Origin: Massilia cavernae
GTDB taxonomy: Bacteria > Pseudomonadota > Gammaproteobacteria > Burkholderiales > Burkholderiaceae_D
NCBI RefSeq assembly: GCF_003590855.1
Contig: NZ_QYUP01000192.1
Location: 1-35,941, forward strand
Length of the DNA stretch: 35,941 nucleotides
Direction of reading: 5' to 3'
This document shows positions 9,676 through 17,137 of this stretch, one piece after another. The stretch's first letter is position 1; every line of letters starts with the position of its first letter. The position numbers and the translations under genes are program-made. Below the pieces are notes generated by a model. That model was not told the DNA's origin. It was given only the letters and a program-made list of their open reading frames with translations, and did no database searches.

Positions 9676-10602
9676 ATGAAACAATTGACCAGCACAGAAT
9701 GGATCAGCCACTTCCTAGCCAGCGACCCGCCGCGCTCGAAGTCGCTCGTGATGACGATTTTCGGCGACAGCATCGTGCCGCACGGCGGCGCCATCTGGCT
9801 CGGCAGCCTGATCGAATTCCTGGCCCCGTTCGGGGTGAACGACCGCGCCCTTCGCACCAGCGTGTTCCGGCTGGCGCAGGAGGGTTGGCTGGTGGCCAAC
9901 CGCGACGGGCGCCGCAGCTCGTATGCGATCCTGCCGGAGGCGCTGCCGCGCTTCGAGCGCGCCTACCGCCGCATCTACGATGTGCCAACGGTGAACTGGG
10001 ACGGCAAATGGACGCTGCTGATGACGGGACCTGACGGCCTGGATGCGCCGAACCGCGCGTCGCTGCGCAAGCAGCTGCTGTGGGAAGGCTACGCGATGAT
10101 CAGCCCGGGCGCGTTCGCGCATCCGGCCGGTGACGCGGCAGTGCTGGACGAAATCCTGGGACGCGCCGGGGTGCGTGACACGGTGTACGTGTTCAGCGCG
10201 GGCGCGATGCCGGACGTCGGTTCGCGTCCGCTGCGCGAGCTGGTGGATGAGGCGTGGGACCTGTCGGACGTCGCCGCCGGCTACCGCAACTTCATCGAGG
10301 AGTTCGCGCCACTGCAGTCGCTGCTGGGCGAACGAGTGGAACCCGAGCAGGCGTTCGTGATCCGCACGCTGCTGATCCACGCCTATCGCCGCGTGCAGCT
10401 GCACGATCCGATGCTGCCGGTGGAGCTGCTGCCGCAGCCCTGGCCCGGCGTCGAGGCGTACGAGGTGGCGCGCGCGCTGTACCTGGCGACCTGCCGCGCG
10501 GCCGAAGGCTACATCATGGCGACGCTTCAGCGCGAGGATGCGGATGCGGCGCCGGCGGCGGAATCGTTCTACCAGCGCTTCGGCGGACTGCCGCGCGGAT
10601 AG
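9676..10602 (+). CDS. paaX: Phenylacetate catabolism repressor PaaX
   Basis: A 308-residue PaaX-family transcriptional repressor, close to the 316 of E. coli. It has an N-terminal winged helix region (SLVMTIFGDSIVPHGGAIWL, then NDRALRTSVFRLAQEGWLV with the wing in NRDGRRSSY), a central Cas2-like domain (WTLLMTGPDGLDAPNRASLR) and a C-terminal helical domain (RTLLIHAYRRVQLHDPMLPV). In the known system, phenylacetyl-CoA binds PaaX and lifts repression of the paa operon. It is transcribed away from paaA, so both start from the same control region. The ATG used gives the family start; in-frame sequence upstream has no family likeness. Confidence 0.94.
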   Translation: MKQLTSTEWISHFLASDPPRSKSLVMTIFGDSIVPHGGAIWLGSLIEFLAPFGVNDRALRTSVFRLAQEGWLVANRDGRRSSYAILPEALPRFERAYRRIYDVPTVNWDGKWTLLMTGPDGLDAPNRASLRKQLLWEGYAMISPGAFAHPAGDAAVLDEILGRAGVRDTVYVFSAGAMPDVGSRPLRELVDEAWDLSDVAAGYRNFIEEFAPLQSLLGERVEPEQAFVIRTLLIHAYRRVQLHDPMLPVELLPQPWPGVEAYEVARALYLATCRAAEGYIMATLQREDADAAPAAESFYQRFGGLPRG

Positions 10603-11014
10603 TGCTTTCAACGCTGAAACTGCCAATTGATTAGCGCGCACCCGTCCGCACATAGCCTGGATTTCCTCACCGGAATGGGCGCGCGACGAGTGTGGGCAAC
10701 GTCAGTCCATGAAACATTCGGGCTAGGGTGCTGCGCCGGAACGCGCGCTATCAAACTTCCGCCGATTTCAACATAATCGTTTCAGTTTAGACTGCGCGCA
10801 ACCTGCCATCGGACTTCATCGATCAACGGAGTACGGTCCGACATGCCCGTCCGCGTAGACTACCGCAAACTGAGTCTGAACACAATCGCCCCCTTTGTGG
10901 CGGAGCGTTTCGTGCTCGCCTCCATGAAAACAATAACTTACGGGTTCAACTGTCGAACTCGAGTAAGCGCGAGCGCCGGATTTTGTTACACGGAGCTGGC
11001 CCTGGCGTACTCTG
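10603..11014. other. Gene-free stretch between paaX and the accessory region
   Basis: These 412 bases lie between two convergent genes. I see no convincing coding sequence, RNA gene or strong terminator. A weak stem (TTTCA/TGAAA) sits just after the paaX stop. An open frame starting at 10843 runs into the antisense of the next gene and has no domain likeness. This is the left boundary of the AT-richer accessory segment. Confidence 0.5.
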
Positions 11015-12028
11015 CTACTGACGCATCGCCGCTGTACGAATTCGGACTAAGGCGGCAAAGTCCTGAATCGTTTGGTTTTGCGGCAATGAATCAGCGTAGT
11101 GGGCGATTCGAGTTAGGGCAGGAGAGAGATTGGCCTTACTTACTTCCAGCAAGAACTTGTCGGCCTCTGGTGATGTCAAGTAACCGATCAGCTTTCGTGG
11201 ATCGGTTTTGGGCTTGTTTAATTCCCTAAGGACGGTTTCGGCATACTCCCCTCGACTAAGGGACTCGTTGACCAGGGCAAACGCATGAAGCCAGGTTGCA
11301 TATCTGATCGCGTTAATGTAGCCAAATGCGCCGATCGCAGATGTAAAGCTAGGCTCATTACGCTCGATAACCGAAAGCAATTTCTTTCGACTTTCCAAAG
11401 GGTACTGGTTGACAAATGTCGCGCTTTTGAGATCCGCGGTCAATATATCTACCGCATAAGAACTACGAGATTCTTCGAGCAGTCGAAGAAGGTCTGCTTG
11501 ATGCGAAATCGCGGCAAATCGGAGATTATGTGCAATCTCACCAGCGTACTCATCGTTATCAAGTATCTTATTCGACTTTGCATGAAGCAGAATTTGCTTA
11601 AGCTCGCCTTCTCCACCGATTCGTGAAATTGCGAAGGTGGCTGCGCGCGCTGTTTCACGCTCACCGGAGTACACATAGCCCTTAAGATCTTTACGTATTT
11701 GTGCGTTCCTTCCGACAGGATCCCGCCGATCAAATAATTTCCCCAAAGCACGAACAAGAAGAATTCGTTCTTCTGGCGTTGACTTCCCTGCCAGCGCCTC
11801 TCGCACAAAGTCGATGTTTGCTTCGGTCGCCTGGAGCTCTTGGGACTGGCTCTTTTCCAGTAACTCGCGGCCAAGTCTTGTACCTCGATGTGCCATATAG
11901 CCCTGAAGCGAGCTGTCTAGCACCGACGCCTTGCTGGCGCCACTCACCAACTTGCCGGTTTCGGCGGCAGCCACCACGGAAAATAAAAACATGGCCGCGA
12001 CTGTCACTCCATATCGTAACGAAATCAT
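11015..12028 (-). CDS. Exported helical-repeat protein (HEAT/ARM-like), function unknown
   Basis: A 337-residue protein that starts with a signal peptide (MISLRYGVTVAAMFLFSVVA, cut probably after AAA). The rest is almost all amphipathic helix, with alternating helical hairpins such as PEERILLVRALGKLF, ARAATFAISRIGG and EYAGEIAHNLRFAA, which resembles HEAT/armadillo-type scaffolds. No catalytic motif is seen. GAAAGG lies 5-6 bases before the ATG. It starts 36 bp downstream of the lectin/peptidase-like gene on the same strand, so the two look like one unit. The stretch is visibly AT-richer than the paa genes, which suggests transfer. A periplasmic partner or protector of the neighbour is a guess from context only. 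Confidence 0.6.
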   Translation of the reverse strand: MISLRYGVTVAAMFLFSVVAAAETGKLVSGASKASVLDSSLQGYMAHRGTRLGRELLEKSQSQELQATEANIDFVREALAGKSTPEERILLVRALGKLFDRRDPVGRNAQIRKDLKGYVYSGERETARAATFAISRIGGEGELKQILLHAKSNKILDNDEYAGEIAHNLRFAAISHQADLLRLLEESRSSYAVDILTADLKSATFVNQYPLESRKKLLSVIERNEPSFTSAIGAFGYINAIRYATWLHAFALVNESLSRGEYAETVLRELNKPKTDPRKLIGYLTSPEADKFLLEVSKANLSPALTRIAHYADSLPQNQTIQDFAALVRIRTAAMRQ

Positions 12029-12064
12029 ATATACCTTTCAAAACTCTATATTAGAAATCACCGA

Positions 12065-12979
12065 TTACTGAAATGTTCGCAATTTATCAAAGATGAGCCG
12101 TGGAGTTATTCCGTTATCGTCAAGAGATTCGTAGCGATAATACCACTCAAGGGCCGCAGCGCTAAATGGCTGTTGATAACGCGTGCTAGCTTGCAAGGCT
12201 GCAAGAACAAAGGTATCGCATCGATACGATCCGCGTCGTGCTGGAACGCGTTCGGTTTGAGCGGTCGCCGGCACCGTGAATATAGTTGTCGTATAATCTG
12301 AGCCAATTTGATAAATCTGCATTGCTCGGCGAACGGCCGCCAAGCGAGCCCACAGCGCTTGAGTCCCGCCGAAGTCTGGGCAAAAGCTGTAGTAGCAATA
12401 GGGTTCTGTAAGCTCATTTGGGAGTTTCCAAGTTGCTTTACCCCAGTATGGGGACTCGGACTTATACTGATTAAGGCTCCGAAGACGAATAGCATTGTAG
12501 CTTCCCGAGTTGGCTTCAATAACTTGCTCCGAGTCCCATATTGCAATGTGACCCAGCCAACCCAGTCCAGCAACATCAAGGTCGCGTCCCACGACATCGC
12601 CAATTTGGGTCGGATCATTGGCAGTCGACTCAGCACCGATATTCCAAAGTGGGATTCCCGTTGGTCCATAGACAACTAGATTTCCGTCATCTTGAATGTG
12701 AAGGTAGGCGTTTGGATTACCCCCTGTTTCTGTATTCCACAGCGGGTGCCAAGAATTGCTGTATTGGACGAAATTCCCGTCACCTTGCATTATCGCAATG
12801 TTTCCGTTCTTCGCCATTCCGTAACGTTTTGTACCATCCTGCCTATACATCACCAAACTTCCATCTGTTTGCATTATTAGATTGTATTTTTTTAACGGGG
12901 ACTCAATTGCTTGCCCACGCTGAAGACTAGCATTTGGCCCTAGCGTACTTGCTTCTACATATACAGTTGAAGATAGTAG
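12065..12979 (-). pseudogene. Bulb-type lectin plus permuted papain-like (NlpC/P60-like) protein, 5' end lost to IS66-type element
   Basis: About 304 native residues remain. Three bulb-type mannose-lectin repeats (QxDxNxVxY) are visible: QTDGSLVMY (12845-12871, Asn replaced by Ser), QGDGNFVQY (12761-12787) and QDDGNLVVY (12668-12694). The second half has GDVVGRDLDVAGLGWLGHIA, with a His at 12548-12550, and later GSYRCDTFVLAALQ, with a Cys at 12218-12220. The His-before-Cys order fits the permuted NlpC/P60 (YiiX/YebB-like) fold. The family includes amide or thioester hydrolases acting on cell wall or lipids; the substrate here is unknown. The IS66-type end cuts the gene just upstream of the lectin domain, removing the start and any signal peptide, though the frame stays open into the IS (FRLNSY). 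The catalytic call is inference from two motifs. Confidence 0.6.
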
Positions 12980-12987
12980 GTAACTGT

Positions 12988-13194
12988 TCAGCCTGAATGG
13001 CCAAAGCAATCCGCGTCATCCGCATCGGTGAACGCGATGTCGCCTTGTTCGGCCTCAGCTATGCATTCCCACAGGCCGTCTTGATGCAGCGCGATCGAAT
13101 CGGCATTTCGCAAGTAGAACTCATCGGGATCCAGGCCATCGATCAGGACCGGACGACGTACCCGCCTTTGTTTTCCGTTGATGAAGATAGTCAT
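12988..13194 (-). CDS. Small passenger protein of the IS66-type element
   Basis: A 68-residue protein beginning MTIFINGKQRRVRRPVLIDG and containing RNADSIALHQDGLWECI, with an acidic C-terminus. An excellent ribosome-binding site (GAGGGAGAAGG, 8 bases before the ATG) argues that it is really translated. It lies downstream of tnpC inside the element and ends 8 bases before the left inverted repeat. The frame also happens to be open back into the frameshifted tnpC. Function is unknown. Its placement suggests an accessory or passenger role in the element. Confidence 0.6.
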   Translation of the reverse strand: MTIFINGKQRRVRRPVLIDGLDPDEFYLRNADSIALHQDGLWECIAEAEQGDIAFTDADDADCFGHSG

Positions 13195-13279
13195 GAACTG
13201 TGCCTTCTCCCTCTTCTGGGCGACGGTCAGTTTGCGCTTCGGGCCATGGTATTGAATGCGATTGTTAACTGTTCGGCCG

Positions 13280-14691
13280 CTACGCAGCTGGCATGATCGG
13301 ATCGCCAGTAAATGCGCGGCGTAGCACTTCCAGCATGCTGTGCCCCTGTTTGCGTAGCGTGTCGAGGCAGGAGCGAATGATGCAGAAATTGTCGGCGCCG
13401 GCAATGGTGCGGAAGCATCCCGATATTTTTGTTTGACCTTGGGCATGCGGACGGCCCGCTCGGCAATATTGTTGGAGAACGGGACGGTCGGATCGGCGAT
13501 GAAGCGCAAGATAGCATCGGCGTGCAGCCGGAAGCGGCGCAGCAAGTTATAGGCGTCGGATTGCTTGCAGCGACCGGATGATCCGTCTGGTTTGAGTTGG
13601 GGAGGGTTCAATTGCTCCCCTTGGCGCACGATGTCGTTGTAGACGATGGTGAAGGCGGCGATGGCATCGGCATCAAATGGCCGGCCCTGCTGTCGCGCCG
13701 CCGCGCTCAGTCGTTGGGCGTTGAGCAGCAGTTCCGTCATGGCGGTCGGCCATTGCTGGCCAGTCACTTCCTGCGCATACACCAGTTCTCGAAGGAGATG
13801 GGCATTGCACAAGGCATGCAGGCCATCGTCGAGTTTCCAGTAAGGGGCCCAGCAATCATGCACCAGAACGCCGATGCGTTTGGGGAGAATGCCATGCGCG
13901 ACGATGGCATCCAGGCCGCGCTTTGCGTGCATGCCATACCAGGTCAGTTCCGCCGTGGCCGCCACATGCATCCAGTGCAGTTTGCCATCCACGCGCAAGC
14001 CCGATTCGTCGGCGCACAGCACTGGCGCGTGGTGCAATTGCCGCGCTATCAGGTCGGCTGTACCCTGCAGGGCCAGGCTCGCTTCGCCAACCCAGGCAAG
14101 CAGGGTTGCTGGCGACACAGACAAGCCCGTCATCTCGCCAATCAACTCGGCGGCGCGGGCATATGGCAGCATCTGGCCCTGGGTCAGATGCACGCCCAGT
14201 GCGCGCACGTTCGGGCCGTATTGCGCAAGGTCGCCGACCGCAGCCGGGAATACGCTGTCGTGCCGCTGACCGCAGGCGCAGACCACCGTGTAGACACGGT
14301 GTTCCACCACCTCGAAGCTCATCGCAGGCACATCGAATACCTGGCGGCGCTCCAGCACCTGCGCCTGTTCGAGCGCCAGCGCACTGTGGCAGCGGTTGCA
14401 ATGCGACGGCGGCGGATAATCCTTCGTACTGGTGGGCTCGGCCACCCGCTTGAGTGTACTGCCTTTATGGCCCGGTTGGCCGCCAACCGCCTTGCCAGAC
14501 TTGCCGCGCAACGAGCTAGTCTTCTGCTTCTTGGCCAGTCCATCCGAGGATGGTGGCTTGCTCGAATTCTGGCTGTTCATTCCCAGCTTTGCCTCAAGCG
14601 CATCCATGCGTGCAAAGAGCACGTCGATGAGACGATCCTTGTCGGTATCGGACAGCTGCGTGAGGTCGGGACGAGGCGGTTTCGGTGGCAT
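13280..14691 (-). pseudogene. tnpC: IS66-family transposase TnpC, broken by a one-base frameshift
   Basis: The protein opens MPPKPPRPDLTQL, with an N-terminal coiled coil and the zinc-finger region HCNRCHSAL. The DDE core follows: ADESGLRVDG, VHDCWAPYWKLDDGLHALCN and NNIAERAVRMPKVKQK. After KVKQK the frame changes. Adding one A to the A5 run at about 13425-13430 restores SGCFRTIAGADNFC through DPIMPAA and a stop at 13280-13282, giving 470 residues, the usual TnpC end. As read, the protein instead runs on in a wrong frame. Either a real homopolymer deletion or a sequencing error would explain this. A TTG start 18 bases upstream is possible. Confidence 0.82.
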
Positions 14692-14763
14692 GCCGACATG
14701 ATGCGGCAATAGCCAATAGTTTACAACTGCTCATTGCCGTGTTCATTCAGGCTGAATAGTTAC

Positions 14764-15320
14764 AAATGGACTATCTCCGGTGAATTTGCAACTTATTTAG
14801 AGACGGGGTCCGCTCGGGAAACTTTAGCGGCTCGTTATCGAAGCGGGTCGCTGCCGCTTGTGGGATTAGCCTGGCGCAGCGAGGGTGGCGGAAAAGGTAA
14901 AAGCTGCGACCTGAAAAATGTGGTGTGGGCCAAATTTTTCGGCGAGCTAAGGGGGCGCGTGCGTTTCGTCTCTCTGCAGCACGGAGAGACTCAGGACGAC
15001 ATCAACTTTATTCGATGGAAATACGGCGTCGAAATTTATCAGGATCAGAACATCGATACGTGGAGCGATTTGGACACCGTTGCAGCCCAAGTTGCAACCC
15101 TGGATTACGTCGTGAGCATCAGCACAACCGTTATTCATGTTGCTGGAGCTCTTGGCGTCCCAAGCTGGGTGCTTCTAAAGAATGAGCCATATCTCCATTG
15201 GAAAGCCGGCAATCAGGTGTGTCCGTGGTATCCGACGGTGCAACCGGTTCGTCAGAAGAATCCCGACGAGTGGGACAGCACCATTAAAGTGGACCCATCG
15301 GTCAAGACAATCTTTCAGCG
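14764..15320 (+). pseudogene. C-terminal fragment of a TPR/glycosyltransferase (GT9-like) protein, cut at both ends
   Basis: About 186 native codons remain, from KWTISGEFATYLETG to the IS3-family end. VGLAWRSEGGGKGKSCDL, RFVSLQHGE, and DTVAAQVATLDYVVSISTTV followed by HVAGALGVPSWVLL are the C-terminal nucleotide-sugar-binding pattern of TPR-linked glycosyltransferases related to the heptosyltransferase fold. The 5' part is replaced by the IS66-type end. The apparent stop (GTT TAA) lies inside the inverted repeat of the downstream IS, so the 3' end is missing too. In the intact family these enzymes modify surface glycans or proteins. Confidence 0.75.
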
Positions 15321-15438
15321 AGTTTAAGCTGTGTCCGTTTCCACCGCTGCAGCTGGTCGGCGCTGCCCCGTGATCCTACTTCCTTGCCGCTGGAGGGCTT
15401 CATCCTCCAGGGGCCGCCGCCGGCAGGGCCTGCTGCAG

Positions 15439-16350
15439 TCACGCCGTTTCGGGCGCCGCCACTTCAGCGCTGCCGTACTTGTCGACGATCAGCGCTCCGC
15501 CGCCGATTCCACTGCGATAGACGTTGGCCGGCGTCTTGTAGGCAAGGGACTGGTGCGGTCGCTCGGCGTTGTAGAACGCGAAGTATTGCGCCAGTCCCAC
15601 CATCAGCTCTGCCATGTTGGCATAGCCCTTCAAGTACACATCCTCGTGCTTCACGTTGCGCCACAAGCGCTCGACGAAAATGTTGTCCAAGGCCCGTCCG
15701 CGTCCATCCATGCTGATGGCCACGCCTTCGCGCTTGAGCACGTCCGTGAAGGCCGCGCTCGTGAACTGCGAGCCCTGGTCGCTATTGAACACCTCGGGCC
15801 TGCCATGCTCGCGCAGGGCGTCCTCCAGGCAGTCCACGCAGAACGAAGCGTCCATGCTGTTGCTGAGCCGCCAGGACAGCACTTTGCGGCTGTACCAGTC
15901 AATCACGGCCACCAGGTAGGCGAAGCCGCGCGCCAGCCTTAGATAGGTTATGTCCGTGCTCCACACCTGGTTCGGCCGCGTGACCGGTACACCCCGCAGC
16001 AGGTACGGGTAGACCTTGTGCCGAGGATGTGCCTTGCTGGTGTTCGGTCCGGGCGCCATGCCCGCCAGTCCCATGCTGCGCATCAGGCGCTGTACCCGCT
16101 TACGGTTGACTACGTGGCCCGCTGCGCGCAAAAACACCACCATGCGCCGGCTGCCATAGAACGGCCTGTTCGTATATTCCTCGTCGATCAGCCGGCACAG
16201 CAGCAAGTCCTCCGCGCCTGCATCTTCCGGCACCTTGGCGGCGAGCCGCCGGTACACCGTCGCGCGCGGCACTTCCGCCAGTTCGCATTGCCGGCTCAGG
16301 GGTAGCTCATCGGCGCCGTCGACCCAGCCCATCCTGGCATCAAGGCTCAC
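15439..16350 (-). CDS. IS3-family transposase OrfB (DDE integrase domain)
   Basis: A 303-residue rve-type integrase with an N-terminal HTH_21 region (RRLIDEEY-type sequence in LCRLIDEEYTNRPFYGSRRM) and an intact DDE triad: VWSTDITYL, FNSDQGSQFTS and DNIFVERLWRNVKHEDVY, followed by YNAERPHQSL. The GTG that could start it overlaps the orfA stop (GTGA). The working transposase is expected as an OrfAB fusion made by -1 frameshifting at the upstream A8G. It appears full length and potentially active. Confidence 0.9.
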   Translation of the reverse strand: MSLDARMGWVDGADELPLSRQCELAEVPRATVYRRLAAKVPEDAGAEDLLLCRLIDEEYTNRPFYGSRRMVVFLRAAGHVVNRKRVQRLMRSMGLAGMAPGPNTSKAHPRHKVYPYLLRGVPVTRPNQVWSTDITYLRLARGFAYLVAVIDWYSRKVLSWRLSNSMDASFCVDCLEDALREHGRPEVFNSDQGSQFTSAAFTDVLKREGVAISMDGRGRALDNIFVERLWRNVKHEDVYLKGYANMAELMVGLAQYFAFYNAERPHQSLAYKTPANVYRSGIGGGALIVDKYGSAEVAAPETA

Positions 16351-16637
16351 TCCCCCAACTTTTTTTTAAGCCAGTCATTCTCCATCTTCAGCCGGCCGAT
16401 CTCGCCGTACAGCCGATCCTCGCCGCTCTTGTCCTCGGTCGGTTTGGGGCCCCGCTTGGTCTCGAACAGAGCGCCGGCAGATTCCAAAATCTCCTTCTTC
16501 CATTGTCCGACCAGCTGCGGATGCACGCCGTACGTTTGTGCGATCTCCGTGATCGTCTTCACCCCGCGCACCGCTTCCAGGCCTACCTTCGCCTTGAATT
16601 CGGCCGTATGCACCTTGCGTTTCTTTGCTTCACCCAT
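16347..16637 (-). CDS. IS3-family transposase OrfA (HTH protein)
   Basis: A 96-residue DNA-binding protein with a helix-turn-helix (FKAKVGLEAVRGVKTITEIA then YGVHPQLVGQWKKE) and a C-terminal leucine-zipper-like segment (LYGEIGRLKMENDWLKKKL). In IS3 elements OrfA binds the ends and, by frameshift, becomes the N-terminus of the OrfAB transposase. It ends at the slippery run and overlaps orfB by 4 bp. Confidence 0.9.
   Translation of the reverse strand: MGEAKKRKVHTAEFKAKVGLEAVRGVKTITEIAQTYGVHPQLVGQWKKEILESAGALFETKRGPKPTEDKSGEDRLYGEIGRLKMENDWLKKKLGE
16359..16367 (-). promoter_or_regulatory. Programmed -1 frameshift site (A8G) of the IS3-family element
   Basis: On the minus strand the orfA codons read CTT AAA AAA AAG TTG. 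A -1 slip on this run continues as GTT GGG GGA GTG AGC into the orfB frame, skipping the orfA TGA. This is the standard A-run slippage signal of IS3-family elements and yields the OrfAB transposase. Confidence 0.75.
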
Positions 16638-16696
16638 TTGCTGCCATCCTTTCGAGGACGACAGCTTAAACTACCCCGTAGTCACTGTCTCAAATT

Positions 16697-16753
16697 GTGG
16701 ATCCACTATACATTGAGCAGGTTGTGAATGAGCTTACCGCGAAGATCGAGTGA
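16697..16753 (+). pseudogene. Short C-terminal coding remnant beside the IS3-family element
   Basis: Just outside the IS, one frame reads VDPLYIEQVVNELTAKIE and a stop, which looks like the end of a real protein. The cut glycosyltransferase fragment on the other side of the IS ends TIKVDPSVKTIFQ, with the same V-D-P spacing. This may be the C-terminus of a related glycosyltransferase gene. Eighteen residues are too few to be sure. Confidence 0.3.
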
Positions 16754-16763
16754 CGGCTTCTGG

Positions 16764-16906
16764 CCCAGGCTGTGTAAAAACACTGGCCAGATGCTGCCGC
16801 TGTTGAACTCGGCCTTCCAAAACGGCCGCTACGGCGTTTTTGCAGTGTCGGTAATGGTAAACCGACCCCTGAAAACGCGCCGGCTGCGCGTTTTGCACAG
16901 CCTCGG
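16764..16906. repeat. 143-bp element bounded by 16-bp imperfect inverted repeats
   Basis: CCCAGGCTGTGTAAAA (16764-16779) pairs with TTTTGCACAGCCTCGG (16891-16906) at 14 of 16 positions. Inside, AAAACGCG and CGCGTTTT form a second hairpin with a 7-base loop (about 16872-16894). The arrangement looks like a MITE or the joined ends of a deleted IS. No gene is present in the gap from the IS3-family element to the serine hydrolase (16673-17137) apart from this and the short remnant before it. Confidence 0.5.
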
Positions 16907-17137
16907 TCGGTTGCTGCCGTCCTGTGACCGACCGCAACCGTCCCTCAGCGGATTTGTCGAAGTGTAACTTGGCGGTAATGCTGACACTGAATGTCTTTAC
17001 GCCACAATGTTTTATCGCAATCCAGTGAGAAAGGGTGTATTTCCTAGCACCATCACTGATATATAGTCTCGTTAGCCGGAGACTGGGAATACCCTGTGGA
17101 GTTCTCTGCCCGGATTTACCTTGGACGAGACGACACC

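Larger units (their letters stand above)
12980..14763 (-). mobile_element. IS66-family element, tnpC-only (ISBst12-like) type, 1784 bp
   Basis: The ends are a 20-bp inverted repeat with one mismatch: GTAACTGTTCAGCCTGAATG (12980-12999) and its complement at 14744-14763. Inside are a TnpC transposase and one small gene; tnpA and tnpB are absent, as in the ISBst12 subgroup. IS66 elements normally make 8-bp target duplications. Here the left flank (GATAGTAG) and right flank (AAATGGAC) do not match, and each flank holds a different truncated gene. The element therefore marks a rearrangement (deletion or recombination between copies), not a simple insertion. Confidence 0.88.
15321..16672 (-). mobile_element. 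IS3-family insertion sequence, about 1.35 kb
   Basis: The element encodes overlapping orfA and orfB on the minus strand with an A8G slippery run between them. The ends are marked by a perfect 12-bp inverted repeat, AGTTTAAGCTGT (15321-15332) and its complement (16661-16672); similarity extends inward as GTCC and GGCAG blocks with gaps. The exact outer base could be off by a few positions. No 3-5 bp target duplication is seen between the flanks (AGCG versus ACCC), which again points to rearrangement after insertion. Confidence 0.85.

Noticed and set aside
9668..9679. Three-codon frame (ATG CCC CTA TGA) whose stop overlaps the paaX ATG
   Set aside because: It could couple translation, but there is no ribosome site for it and such short frames arise easily by chance.
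10843..11229. 128-codon plus-strand frame after paaX
   Set aside because: No ribosome site or domain; most of it is antisense to the helical-repeat gene.
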